DNA of 40,539 bases from JACVRW01 sp035705985 (lineage in GTDB: Bacteria > Actinomycetota > Thermoleophilia > Solirubrobacterales > Thermoleophilaceae): positions 1 to 40,539 of the forward strand of contig DASSVP010000089.1 in assembly GCA_035705985.1 (NCBI GenBank), given 5' to 3'. The notes below the pieces were generated by a model. The model saw only the letters and a list, made by a program, of their open reading frames with translations. It was not told where the DNA came from and did no database searches. A program made the translations under genes and the position numbers. Every line of letters begins with the position of its first letter. Within the stretch, counting starts at the first letter, position 1. Shown piece by piece: positions 8,168 through 16,135 of this stretch.

Positions 8168-9058
8168 CTACCCGAACCAGACCGATCTGCGCTTCGCGAC
8201 CATGTCCCAGAGGTTCTCCTGGATGCGGGCGCGGACCTCGTGGGCGACGGTCTGGACCATGGCCTTGTCCTCGTGCATCCCCTCCTCGTCGAAGTGGATG
8301 GGCTCGAGGAAGCGCAGCTTGAACTTCGCCGGCAGGTAGCCCGCCATGCCGAGCAGCCCGAAGTGCGGGAAGGTCGGCGTGATCGGGAAGTAGAGGAGCC
8401 CGGTGAGGCGCTGGAGCACGCTCACCTGGGCGAAGATCGGCGCTGCCTCCTCGGCCCCCACTACGCACACCGGCACGATCGGCGCCTGGGCCCGCATCGC
8501 CGCCGCGACGAAGCCGCCGCGGCCGAAGCGGCGCAGCCGGTAGCGGTCCTTGTAGAGCTTCTCCGTGCCCTTCCGCCCCTCCGGGAACACGAGCACGAGC
8601 TGGTCCTCGTCGTAGAGCAGCCGGTGCACGTTCGCCGGGTGAGCCGCCACGCAGCCGATCTTCGGCAGCAGCGTGCTGAAGCCGGGATAGCCCTTGAAGA
8701 AGTGCTCGACGGTGATGTTCACGGGCCGCGGGTGCGTGTGCTCCTCGCGGACCGCCTTCGCGATCATCGCGGCGTCGGGCGGAAGCGCGCCGGAATGATT
8801 CGAGACCAGCAGCGCGCCGCCGCTCGACGGCACGTTCTCGATCCCCTCGACCTCCGCTCGGAACCAGTAGCGGTAGAAGAAGTCGGCCACGAGGCGGTCG
8901 TACAGGCCCTCGATGCGCTCCGAGCGGCCCCAGTCGTTCAGCTGGCGTTCTGGCTCGACGCCGGGGAGGTGCCGCTTCAGCTCCTCCGCGGGGACGAGCG
9001 CGGTCTCCGGCGCGCCGCGCTCGCGTACGGAGAGGGTCGTGCGTCGGGAGTCCGCCAT
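8168..9058 (-). CDS. Lysophospholipid/glycerol acyltransferase-family protein
   Basis: 296 residues with the LPLAT fold. Motif I is NHSGALPPD (87-95), the variant typical of the MGAT/DGAT-like branch rather than the NHxxxxD of PlsC; motif III is FPEGRKG (158-164), followed by the conserved RFGRGGF and PIVPVCVVGAEE. It should transfer an acyl group to a glycerolipid or similar acceptor at the membrane surface; no obvious membrane helix is present. It lies 10 nt downstream of the HAD gene and 4 nt upstream of the GalE2-like SDR. The same SDR-acyltransferase pairing in mycobacteria suggests a joint lipid or envelope role (inference). Confidence 0.87.
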   Translation of the reverse strand: MADSRRTTLSVRERGAPETALVPAEELKRHLPGVEPERQLNDWGRSERIEGLYDRLVADFFYRYWFRAEVEGIENVPSSGGALLVSNHSGALPPDAAMIAKAVREEHTHPRPVNITVEHFFKGYPGFSTLLPKIGCVAAHPANVHRLLYDEDQLVLVFPEGRKGTEKLYKDRYRLRRFGRGGFVAAAMRAQAPIVPVCVVGAEEAAPIFAQVSVLQRLTGLLYFPITPTFPHFGLLGMAGYLPAKFKLRFLEPIHFDEEGMHEDKAMVQTVAHEVRARIQENLWDMVAKRRSVWFG

Positions 9059-9068
9059 GGCGGCCGAT

Positions 9069-9644
9069 TCAAGCAGGCGCCGCGTCGAGGCGTTCCAACA
9101 GTGGGTCGAGGCGGGCCCTCAGCCCCTTCCAGTCCGGCGCGCCGATCACGCCGTCCTCGCCGGCGACCTCCTCGTTCCACGGATGGATGATCGTGGCCGC
9201 CACGATGCCGGCCGCGCGCGCCTTCGCGATGTTCACCGGGCTGTCGTCCACCAGCACGTGGATCCCGAGCTCGACGCAGCGCGGCACCTTGTCGAACGAG
9301 CAGTGCAGGTCGTCGAACGGCATGCCGATGGTGTCGAGCCACGACGCGGTGGCCTCGTGGGTCGAGCGCCGGCGGTGGCTCGTCACGTGGATCCAGTGGC
9401 CCGCCTCGTGCCAGGCGCGCACCGTCTCGACGGCGTCCGGGTAGGGCACGGCGGCCGCGATGTTCTCGTCCGAGTGCGACTCCTCGACGCAGTGCACGAT
9501 CGCGTCCCGCTCGAGCACGGTGATCCCCCAGTCGCGCTGTTCCTCGTACGGCAGGTCGACGCCGTAGCGCTCGCGCGCGATGCGCTGGAGCAGGTCCCAG
9601 TAGTGATGCAGGGTCGAGTCGATGTCCAGCGCGATTCGTGCCAC
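9069..9644 (-). CDS. HAD-superfamily hydrolase, 5'-nucleotidase-like
   Basis: 191 residues from GTG 9644. HAD motifs: ALDIDSTLHHYW (DxDxT, nucleophile and acid/base Asp), VTSHRR (motif II), a Lys in SFDKVPRC (motif III) and LVDDSP (motif IV). The overall shape resembles 5'(3')-deoxyribonucleotidases and related YfbR/NT5C proteins, so a phosphatase acting on a small metabolite is likely; the substrate is unknown. I chose GTG 9644 over an in-frame GTG at 9671 because a TACTGT box ends 8 nt before it and because 9671 would overlap the divergent hydrolase. First gene of the HAD-acyltransferase-SDR operon. Confidence 0.82.
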   Translation of the reverse strand: MARIALDIDSTLHHYWDLLQRIARERYGVDLPYEEQRDWGITVLERDAIVHCVEESHSDENIAAAVPYPDAVETVRAWHEAGHWIHVTSHRRRSTHEATASWLDTIGMPFDDLHCSFDKVPRCVELGIHVLVDDSPVNIAKARAAGIVAATIIHPWNEEVAGEDGVIGAPDWKGLRARLDPLLERLDAAPA

Positions 9645-9651
9645 GGCCTCG

Positions 9652-9657
9652 TACAGT
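9652..9657 (+). promoter_or_regulatory. -10 box TACAGT of the alpha/beta hydrolase gene
   Basis: 7 nt before ATG 9665, so the transcript would start at or next to the start codon. It overlaps the opposing -10 box (9653-9658) by five bases. Confidence 0.6.
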
Positions 9658-9658
9658 A
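9653..9658 (-). promoter_or_regulatory. -10 box TACTGT of the HAD gene
   Basis: On the minus strand, 8 nt before GTG 9644. It overlaps the plus-strand TACAGT of the divergent gene, so both promoters share the heptamer TACAGTA. Confidence 0.6.
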
Positions 9659-9664
9659 AGGGCC

Positions 9665-10663
9665 ATGGCACGCAGGCTCATGCGCCCCGGCGCGGCGCCG
9701 GCGCCCCCATGGCGCGACGGCGACGCCGACGACGGGTACGGCGCCACCGCCACGCCCGACTGGCGCGAGACCGACTGGCAGCGCGAGCTGAAGACGGTCG
9801 AGATCGACGGCACGCCGATCAACTACGTCGACGTCGGGTCGGGCGACGACGAGGAGCCGGTGGTGCTCGTGCACGGGCTCGGCGGCCAGTGGCAGAACTG
9901 GCTCGAGAACATCCCGCGGCTCGCCCAGGACCGGCGCGTGCTGGCGCTCGACCTGCCCGGCCACGGGCTCACCCCCATGCCCGCGGACGGCGAGATCAGC
10001 ATCACGGGCTACGGCCGCTGCGTGAACTCGTTCTGCGACGAGATGGGCGTCGGCGCGGTCGAGCTGGTCGGCAACTCCATGGGCGGCTTCGTGACCGCTG
10101 AGGTGGCCATCCGGATCCCCGAGCGAGTGAAGCGGCTCGTGCTCGTGTCGGCGGCGGGGATCACGAGCGCCGACGTGCTGCAGGCCCCGATCCTCACCTT
10201 CGGCCGCGTGGCCACCGCGATCGCGACCAACACCGCCGCGCGGCATCGCAAGCTCGCCGCGCGCCCGCTCACGCGCCACAGCTCGCTGCTGCTCGTCGCG
10301 CGCCACCCTCGCCTCCTGAAGCCGGACCTCGCGTACGAGGGCTTCTTCAAGGGCGCGGGCAAGCCGGGGTTCGACGATGCCCTGCGCGCCTGCCTCGAGT
10401 ACGACTTCCGCGACCGGCTGCCGGACGTGAAGGTGCCGACGCTGATCGTCTGGGGCGAGAAGGACTCGATCATCCCGGTGCGTGACGCCGACGAGTTCGA
10501 GCGTCTGATCGAGGACAGCCGCAAGGTCGTGATGAAGGACACCGGCCACATCCCGATGGCCGAGCGCCCGCAGACCTTCAACGACCTGCTCGTGCAGTTC
10601 CTCGCCGAGACCGGCCGCGCCGAGGACAACGAGGCGGTCGACGGCGAGTCGCAGGCGGCCTAG
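9665..10663 (+). CDS. Alpha/beta-fold hydrolase
   Basis: 332 residues from ATG 9665. Typical alpha/beta hydrolase: oxyanion region HGLGG (70-74), nucleophile elbow GNSMGG (Ser138), acid Asp267 (VWGEKD) and catalytic His295 (DTGHIPMAERP). The first 40 residues are a Pro/Ala/Asp-rich non-conserved extension. There is no signal peptide, so it is cytoplasmic. The family covers esterases, C-C hydrolases and haloperoxidase-like enzymes; the substrate cannot be called. Only 20 nt separate its start codon from that of the divergent HAD gene, and a TACAGT box lies 7 nt upstream. It converges on ilvD. Confidence 0.88.
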   Translation: MARRLMRPGAAPAPPWRDGDADDGYGATATPDWRETDWQRELKTVEIDGTPINYVDVGSGDDEEPVVLVHGLGGQWQNWLENIPRLAQDRRVLALDLPGHGLTPMPADGEISITGYGRCVNSFCDEMGVGAVELVGNSMGGFVTAEVAIRIPERVKRLVLVSAAGITSADVLQAPILTFGRVATAIATNTAARHRKLAARPLTRHSSLLLVARHPRLLKPDLAYEGFFKGAGKPGFDDALRACLEYDFRDRLPDVKVPTLIVWGEKDSIIPVRDADEFERLIEDSRKVVMKDTGHIPMAERPQTFNDLLVQFLAETGRAEDNEAVDGESQAA

Positions 10664-10667
10664 CCAG

Positions 10668-10730
10668 GGCAGTCGTACACGATCGCCTGATTGAGACGAG
10701 CCGGGGCGGGCCGCCGGGGCCGGGACTGCC
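10668..10730. terminator. Inverted repeat between convergent hydrolase and ilvD genes
   Basis: GGCAGTC (10668-10674) and GACTGCC (10724-10730) form a 7-bp inverted repeat with a long GC-rich loop (GCCGGGGCGGGCCGCCGGGG inside) in the 103-nt convergent gap. There is no T-tract. It could act as a bidirectional factor-assisted stop, but this is weak. Confidence 0.3.
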
Positions 10731-10766
10731 AGGAGCGCCAATACGTCGCGACGGCGCGACGGGCAG

Positions 10767-12440
10767 CTAGCCCGTTATCGCGCCTTCCGCGGCGGAATGC
10801 ACAAGCTTTCTGTACTTACCGAGGACGCCGTTCTCGTACCTCGGCGCCGGGGCGTTGTAGCCCGCCACGCGCCGGGCGATCTCGTCGTCGGCAAGCTCCA
10901 CGTTCAGCTCACGCTTGTCGACGTCGAAGACGATCGTGTCGCCGTCCTGGACCGCCGCGATCGGGCCTCCGTCCGGTGCCTCCGGCGCCACGTGCCCCGC
11001 CATGAAGCCGTGGGTGGCACCCGAGAAGCGACCGTCCGTGAGCAGCGCGACGCTGTCGCCGAGCCCCTCGCCCACGAGCGCCGCGGTCACGTGGAGCATC
11101 TCGCGCATGCCGGGACCGCCCTTCGGGCCCTCGTTGCGGATCACGACCACGTCGCCGCGCCGGATGGACTTCGCCATCACCGCCGCGAAGGCGTCCTCCT
11201 CACGCTCGAACACGCGCGCCGGGCCGCTGTGCTCCATGCGGTCGTGGCCGGAGAGCTTGACCACGCACCCCTCCGGCGCGAGGTTGCCGCGCAGGATCGC
11301 GAAGCCGCCGTTCGGCTTGAGCGCGTCGCCGGGCGGGCGCACCACGTCCTGGCCGTCGGCCTCCTCGGCGGCGTCGGCCACCGCGCCGATCGTCTGGCCC
11401 GTGACCGTGAGCTCGTCCTCGTGCAGCGCGCCGATCTCCTTCAGGCGCCGGATCACGAGCGGCACGCCGCCGGCGCGGTAGAGGTCTGTCGCCACGTAAC
11501 GGCCGCCGGGCTTGAGGTCGCACAGGAGCGGCGTCCGCCAGGCGATCCTGTCGAAGTCCTCGAGCTCCAGGTCCACCCCGGCCTCGTGCGCGACGGCGAG
11601 CAGGTGCAGCACGAGGTTCGTGGAGCCGCCGGACATCGCCCCGGCAGCGATCGCGTTCTCGAGCGAGCGCTTCGTGATGATCTTGCTCGGCCTGCGGTCC
11701 TCCGCGAGCACCTCCAGCACGAGCCGCCCGCACTCCTCGGCGACAGCGCCCTTCTTGCCATCCTCCGCCGGCACCATCGAGCTGCCCATCGGCGAGATGC
11801 CGAGCACCTCGAACGCCATGGCCATCGTGTTCGCCGTGAACTGACCACCGCAGGCGCCGGCTCCCGGCGAGGCGTGGTCCTCGAGGTCTGTGAGCTCCTC
11901 GTCCGTGAGGTCGCCGGCCGCGTGCGCGCCGATGCCCTCGAAGACGTCCTGGATCGTCACGTCCCTGCCACGCCAGCGACCGGGCGCGATGGAGCCGCCG
12001 TAGAGCATCAGGCCGGGCACGTCGAGCCGCGCGAGCGCCATCACGCAGCCGGGGATCGTCTTGTCGCAGCCGGAGAGCGCCACGACCGCGTCGAACATGT
12101 GGCCGCGCGCGACGAGCTCGATCGAGTCTGCGATCACCTCGCGGCTGACCAGCGAGGTCTTCATACCCTCCGTCCCCATCGTGATCCCGTCCGAGATCGC
12201 GACCGTGTTGAACTCCATCGGCGTCCCGCCCGCGGCGCGCACGCCGTCCTTCACCTTGTCCGCGAGCCGGCGGAGGTGGAAGTTGCACGGCATCGTCTCG
12301 GTCCAGGTATTCGCGATGCCGACGATCGGGCGCTGGAGCGCGTCGTCGTCGAACCCGATCCCCTTGAGGTACGCGCGCGCCTGCGCCCGGTCCGGGCCAT
12401 CCAGGATGACCCGGCTGCGCCTGCGGAGGTCGTCGGTCAC
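10767..12440 (-). CDS. ilvD: Dihydroxy-acid dehydratase
   Basis: 557 residues, the usual IlvD size. It dehydrates 2,3-dihydroxy-isovalerate and -methylvalerate in valine, leucine and isoleucine synthesis using an Fe-S cluster. Cluster ligands are visible at Cys52 (TETMPCNFH), Cys125 (SGCDKTIPGC) and Cys197 (GACGGQFTANT); GPKGGPGMREML and the DGRFSGATHG block are also present. The start is GTG 12440, giving VTDDLRRRSRVILDG, and it overlaps the upstream stop as GTGA (12437-12440); longer readings upstream are an artefact of the open frame. It is the last gene of an operon with two small uncharacterised genes. Confidence 0.95.
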   Translation of the reverse strand: MTDDLRRRSRVILDGPDRAQARAYLKGIGFDDDALQRPIVGIANTWTETMPCNFHLRRLADKVKDGVRAAGGTPMEFNTVAISDGITMGTEGMKTSLVSREVIADSIELVARGHMFDAVVALSGCDKTIPGCVMALARLDVPGLMLYGGSIAPGRWRGRDVTIQDVFEGIGAHAAGDLTDEELTDLEDHASPGAGACGGQFTANTMAMAFEVLGISPMGSSMVPAEDGKKGAVAEECGRLVLEVLAEDRRPSKIITKRSLENAIAAGAMSGGSTNLVLHLLAVAHEAGVDLELEDFDRIAWRTPLLCDLKPGGRYVATDLYRAGGVPLVIRRLKEIGALHEDELTVTGQTIGAVADAAEEADGQDVVRPPGDALKPNGGFAILRGNLAPEGCVVKLSGHDRMEHSGPARVFEREEDAFAAVMAKSIRRGDVVVIRNEGPKGGPGMREMLHVTAALVGEGLGDSVALLTDGRFSGATHGFMAGHVAPEAPDGGPIAAVQDGDTIVFDVDKRELNVELADDEIARRVAGYNAPAPRYENGVLGKYRKLVHSAAEGAITG

Positions 12441-13039
12441 CGCTGGCTCTGCGTGGGCTGGCGGCGGCGCTCCCACTCGGCCAGGCGCCAGAGGTCGCGG
12501 CGCACGCGCGCCGGGTCGAGCTGGCGCCCCACGAGGTGCATGTTCGCGCGCTTGATCACGCGGTCCTCGTTGGAGGTGAGCGCCATCCACTTGGCCAGGA
12601 CGTCGTCGGATGCGGGCAGCCGGTGGCGCCCGCCGCTGCCGGTCAGGTCGGGGAACTCGACGCAGTACTCGGAGAGCAGCTGTCCGCTCTGCGGCACGAA
12701 GGCGACGATCGGCTTGTGCGGGTACACGAGGTAGGCGTACGGGGGCCGACCGCCGCGGCCGCGGTCGACCTCGCGGCGCGCGTGGCGCCCGGCGACGCGT
12801 ATGAAGCCGAGGTCGCGGTACATCCCCCACTCCTCGTCGTTCACGCACGAGCGGAGGAGCTCGCGGGCGCGCTGCTCGGCGCGGCGCTCGCGGCCCGGGT
12901 CGTACAGCTCGAGGTCGAGCGAGCGATCGGCGCTCGGGCGCTTCGGGCGTGCGGCGCGCCAGTCCGCGATGCGCCGGGCGATCATCGGGGCGGCGAGCAC
13001 CAATGCGATCAGCGCGAGTGCGAGGAGCGCGAGCAGCAT
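12437..13039 (-). CDS. Single-pass membrane protein of unknown function
   Basis: 200 residues from ATG 13039. One N-terminal membrane helix (MLLALLALALIALVLAAPMI, residues 1-20) followed by RRIADWRAARPKRP, so the soluble part is probably cytoplasmic. The soluble part has conserved-looking stretches (SCVNDEEWGMYRDLGFIRV, YAYLVYPHKPIVAFVPQSGQ, LLSEYCVEFPD), suggesting a small globular domain of about 130 residues. I do not recognise a named family. It starts 11 nt after the preceding small gene and its stop overlaps the ilvD start, which shows co-expression with ilvD but does not by itself imply a role in branched-chain amino acid synthesis. Confidence 0.75.
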   Translation of the reverse strand: MLLALLALALIALVLAAPMIARRIADWRAARPKRPSADRSLDLELYDPGRERRAEQRARELLRSCVNDEEWGMYRDLGFIRVAGRHARREVDRGRGGRPPYAYLVYPHKPIVAFVPQSGQLLSEYCVEFPDLTGSGGRHRLPASDDVLAKWMALTSNEDRVIKRANMHLVGRQLDPARVRRDLWRLAEWERRRQPTQSQR

Positions 13040-13050
13040 GGCGTCGCGGC

Positions 13051-13299
13051 CTAGCCGCCCGAGGCGCGCGGGAAGAAGATCACGCGCTCGGAGTCCGGCG
13101 GGATGTCCGTGTACTGCTTGACCATCTGAGCCTCGCGCCTGCCGCTGCCGGGGTTCGTGACCGGCACGGCCGCCCACATCCCCTCGTCGAGCTGGCGGCG
13201 GAACTCCTCCACGAGCCGCTCCTCGTCCTCCTGCACCCGCGGGTCACCCTCGGCGAGCAGCACCTCACCGTGCCCGGGCTTCATCCGCAGGAACTTCAC
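13051..13299 (-). CDS. Small soluble protein of unknown function
   Basis: 82 residues from GTG 13299: VKFLRMKPGHGEVLLAEGDP, then an Arg/Glu-rich helix (EDEERLVEEFRRQLDEGMW) and VPVTNPGSGRREAQMVKQYT ... DSERVIFFPRASGG. The family is not recognised. An ATG 75 nt further upstream would make the start codons of this gene and the divergent gene overlap (CATG, 13372-13375); I prefer the GTG because CATAAT (13307-13312) ends 7 nt before it, as expected for a leaderless transcript. First gene of the operon ending in ilvD. Confidence 0.7.
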   Translation of the reverse strand: MKFLRMKPGHGEVLLAEGDPRVQEDEERLVEEFRRQLDEGMWAAVPVTNPGSGRREAQMVKQYTDIPPDSERVIFFPRASGG

Positions 13300-13306
13300 C
13301 CGGCCG

Positions 13307-13312
13307 ATTATG
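13307..13312 (-). promoter_or_regulatory. -10 box CATAAT of the ilvD operon
   Basis: On the minus strand, 7 nt before GTG 13299. It is a one-mismatch TATAAT in otherwise GC-rich sequence and supports the downstream start choice. Confidence 0.55.
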
Positions 13313-13372
13313 TCACGCGCCGGTGGGTGGCCGGCACGGTTTGGCGCATCGTCCGATGGGTAGCGCTGGGCC

Positions 13373-13747
13373 ATGCGACCCGCGGAAGCCCAAGGCCCTC
13401 CTCCGACCCTCTTCCAGGTCTTTCACCGCGCCGCGGAGGTGGTCGATCCCGCCGGCCGATTCGGCGTCGACGACATCGTGCAGAAGGTCGAGGACTCGGA
13501 CGAGCCGATCACCGCGCTCGAGGACGTCGATGGGACGCTCGCGGAGCTGAAGGGCTTCTTCGACCCGCAGGACGAGGACCCGGCCGTGATGATGACGTTC
13601 GCGGTCGCCACCTATCTGGCGTTCCGGCGCGACGAGTTGGACGACGACCGGAGCGACCTGCTGCGGCTCGCGGCGCGGGCGGAGTACAACGGGAACCCGC
13701 CCGACAACGTCCGCGCCTGGCTCGACCGGCAGGGCGTGCCGGTCTAG
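13373..13747 (+). CDS. Small acidic protein of unknown function
   Basis: 124 residues, strongly acidic (EDSDEPITALEDVDGTLAEL, FDPQDEDPAV, RRDELDDDRSDLL) and probably helical and cytoplasmic. There is no motif I can name. The start at ATG 13373 lacks a ribosome binding site and an obvious -10, so it could begin later. It converges on thiD so tightly that the two stop codons overlap in the tetranucleotide CTAG (13744-13747). Confidence 0.65.
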   Translation: MRPAEAQGPPPTLFQVFHRAAEVVDPAGRFGVDDIVQKVEDSDEPITALEDVDGTLAELKGFFDPQDEDPAVMMTFAVATYLAFRRDELDDDRSDLLRLAARAEYNGNPPDNVRAWLDRQGVPV

Positions 13748-14535
13748 TCCTCCAGGCCGAAGACGTCCACCGGGCCGGGGCCATCACCCACGCTGCGAAG
13801 GCCATCACGAACGGCCTCTGAGGCGATGCGCTTGGCGGCTCTCGCGGCCTCGACCGGCTCATGGCCGAGAGCGAGATGCGCCGCGAGCGCCGATGAGTGG
13901 GTGCAGCCGGAGCCGTGCGCCGCGCCGTCTGCGTACCGCTCACCCGGTATCTCGACGAGCTGGTCGCCGTCGAAGAAGAGGTCAGTGGCCTCCTCCCGGT
14001 GGCCGCCCGTAAGGACGACCGCCTCCGGGCCGAGCGCGTGGACCGCCCGGACGAGCATCTCCGCGGTCTCTTCATCGCCTGCCTCGGCGAGCACGCGCGC
14101 CTCGGGCACGTTGGGCGTGACGACCGCGGCGCGCGGGAGGAGCAGCGTTCTCAGGGAGCTCTGAGCGTCCTCGTCGAGCAGCCGGGCGCCGCTCTCGGCG
14201 ATCATGACCGGGTCGAGCACGACAGGCGCGTCCGGGACGAGGTCGAGCGCCTCGTTGACCGCCTCGATGGTTTGCGCGGAGCCGAGCATGCCGATCTTCA
14301 CGGCATCCACCCCGATGTCTTCCGCGACGGCTCGAACCTGCTCGACGATGACATCGCCCGGAACCGGATGGACCGCGGTGACCGCAACGGTGTTCTGGGC
14401 CGTGATCGCGGTGATCGCGGTCATCCCGTGGACCCCAGAGCGGGCAAACGCCTTGAGATCCGCCTGAATTCCCGCCCCGCCGCCCGAGTCCGAGCCGGCG
14501 ATGGAGAGGACGCGAGGAAGGCGGTCAGGAGCCAC
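13744..14535 (-). CDS. thiD: Hydroxymethylpyrimidine (phosphate) kinase
   Basis: 263 residues, the standard ThiD length. It phosphorylates HMP and HMP-P for thiamine synthesis; ribokinase-like fold. Seen: SIAGSDSGGGAGIQADLKAF at the N-terminus, TAITAITAQNT, KIGMLGS, LDPVMIAESGARLL and the anion-hole region AAHGSGCTHSSALAAHLALG. The start is GTG 14535 (VAPDRLPRVLS), with TATCCT ending 8 nt upstream and no Shine-Dalgarno; the open frame continues upstream but is not ThiD-like there. It is not next to other thi genes here. Divergent from comM. Confidence 0.93.
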   Translation of the reverse strand: MAPDRLPRVLSIAGSDSGGGAGIQADLKAFARSGVHGMTAITAITAQNTVAVTAVHPVPGDVIVEQVRAVAEDIGVDAVKIGMLGSAQTIEAVNEALDLVPDAPVVLDPVMIAESGARLLDEDAQSSLRTLLLPRAAVVTPNVPEARVLAEAGDEETAEMLVRAVHALGPEAVVLTGGHREEATDLFFDGDQLVEIPGERYADGAAHGSGCTHSSALAAHLALGHEPVEAARAAKRIASEAVRDGLRSVGDGPGPVDVFGLED

Positions 14536-14543
14536 GGGAGCGC

Positions 14544-14549
14544 AGGATA
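14544..14549 (-). promoter_or_regulatory. -10 box TATCCT of thiD
   Basis: Minus strand, spacer of 8 nt to GTG 14535. No ribosome binding site in between (GCGCTCCC). Confidence 0.55.
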
Positions 14550-14611
14550 GGAGCCTCGATGTAACGCTTGGGTCTCGACTCGTGCGGGCGGCGCGTTCAG
14601 CGTCACCGGGA

Positions 14612-16135
14612 GTGCTTGCCGCCGTCGCCACCTTCGCTCTCGAGGGCGTCCGCCCGCAGGAGGTCACGGTCGAGGTGGACGAGCGGCGCGGGCTTCCGGC
14701 GTTCACGCTCGTCGGGCTGCCGGACCGGGCGATCCGCGAGTCGCGGGAGCGCGTCCGCGCCGCCCTGCTCAACTCCGGACTCGACTTCCCGCAGAAGCGG
14801 CTCACCGTCAATCTCGCCCCCGCGCACGTCCGCAAGGCGGGGCCCAGCTTCGATCTCGCGATCGCCGTCGGAATCCTCGCCGCGGGCGGGCAGGTTCCCG
14901 CCGAGGCGCTCGACGAGTGCGCGCTCGTGGGAGAGCTCTCGCTGAGCGGCGAGCTCCGGCCGGTGCGCGGCGCGCTCAACGCCGCGCTCGGCGCGCGGCG
15001 CGCCCGCTACCGGCGCCTGTTGGTGCCGGAGGCCAACGCGCCCGAGGCGGCGCTGGTGGACGGCATCGAGGTGAGCGCGATCCCGTCGCTCACCCGCCTG
15101 GCCGACCTGCTCCACGGCCGCTGGACTCCGGAGCCCGCCGAACCGGCCGTCCCGGATCCCGACGAGCCTGTCTCGGAGCAGCCCGATCTCGCCGACGTGC
15201 GCGGCCAGGCCGACGCGAGGCGCGCCCTCGAGATCGCCGCGGCGGGCGGCCACAACCTGCTGATGGTGGGGCCGCCGGGCGCGGGCAAGACCATGATCGC
15301 GCGCCGCCTGCCCGGCATCCTGCCGCCGCCGAGCTTCGAGGAGGCCCTCGAGATCACACAGCTGCACAGCGCCGCGGGAATCGGAAACGGGCGGCTCGCC
15401 ACGGTGCGGCCGTTCCGCGCGCCCCACCACACGATCTCGGCCCAGGGTCTCGTCGGCGGCGGGGCGCGGCCGATGCCCGGCGAGATCACGCTCGCCCACC
15501 GCGGCGTCCTGTTCCTCGACGAGCTGCCCGAGTTCGCGCGCGCCGCCGTCGACGCGCTGCGGCAACCGCTCGAGGAGGGGCGCGTGGAGATCACCCGCGG
15601 GCAGCGGACGCTCGACTTCCCCGCGAACGCGATCGTTGTGGCGGCGTGCAACCGCTGCCCGTGCGCGCGCCCGCCGGACCGCTGCGCGTGCACGGCCCTG
15701 GAGCTCGCGCGTTACCAGCGGCGTCTGAGCGGGCCGCTCGTCGACCGGATCGACCTCGTCTGTCAGGTGGAGCCCGTCCCGGCCGCCGAGCTGGTCGGCC
15801 ACTCGGGCGACCACCGGGAGTCCTCGGCCGAGGTCCGCACGCGGGTTGCGGCGGCCCGCAGACGCCAGCTCGCCCGGCTGGCGGGCACGGGAGTCCTGTG
15901 CAACGGCGACATGGACGGGCGGCTGACGCGCCGGCTGGTGCCACTCGACAAGGGCCTCGCCGCGCGATTGCTCGCCGTGCGGAGCCGGCTCCCGCTGAGC
16001 GGGCGCGGGCACGACCGGGTCCTGCGCGTGGCCCGGACGATCGCCGACCTCGAAGGGCGTGGCGCGCTCACCGAGAGCGACCTCGACGAGGCGCTCTCGT
16101 ACCGGCTGGACACGTGGGAGCGGGTGGCCGCGTGA
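14612..16135 (+). CDS. comM: ComM/YifB-type Mg-chelatase-like AAA+ ATPase
   Basis: 507 residues from GTG 14612, matching the usual 500-510. In Vibrio, ComM is a branch-migration helicase that helps integrate incoming DNA. The N-terminal ChlI-like domain (1-165: TVEVDERRGLPAFTLVGLPD, KRLTVNLAPA) is followed by the AAA+ module with Walker A GPPGAGKT (220-227), Walker B VLFLDELPEF, a Cys-rich insertion CNRCPCARPPDRCAC, and the C-terminal Mg_chelatase_C. The start was chosen by alignment with the family opening (x-x-A-x-V-x-T-x-A-L-x-G-V); upstream in-frame sequence is not family-like. The stop overlaps the dprA GTG (GTGA), so the two are coupled. No -10 box was found for this gene. Confidence 0.93.
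   Translation: MLAAVATFALEGVRPQEVTVEVDERRGLPAFTLVGLPDRAIRESRERVRAALLNSGLDFPQKRLTVNLAPAHVRKAGPSFDLAIAVGILAAGGQVPAEALDECALVGELSLSGELRPVRGALNAALGARRARYRRLLVPEANAPEAALVDGIEVSAIPSLTRLADLLHGRWTPEPAEPAVPDPDEPVSEQPDLADVRGQADARRALEIAAAGGHNLLMVGPPGAGKTMIARRLPGILPPPSFEEALEITQLHSAAGIGNGRLATVRPFRAPHHTISAQGLVGGGARPMPGEITLAHRGVLFLDELPEFARAAVDALRQPLEEGRVEITRGQRTLDFPANAIVVAACNRCPCARPPDRCACTALELARYQRRLSGPLVDRIDLVCQVEPVPAAELVGHSGDHRESSAEVRTRVAAARRRQLARLAGTGVLCNGDMDGRLTRRLVPLDKGLAARLLAVRSRLPLSGRGHDRVLRVARTIADLEGRGALTESDLDEALSYRLDTWERVAA

Noticed and set aside
10797..12734. Plus-strand open frame of 645 codons opposite ilvD
   Set aside because: ilvD on the other strand has every family motif; the antisense frame has none and is His/Arg/Val-rich.
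12441..12848. N-terminal extension of ilvD by 136 codons
   Set aside because: The sequence before GTG 12440 is not IlvD-like and overlaps a real upstream gene; the GTGA overlap fits coupling.
14501..14611. Upstream start for comM
   Set aside because: Residues encoded here do not match the family opening, and the region overlaps the thiD start and its -10 box.
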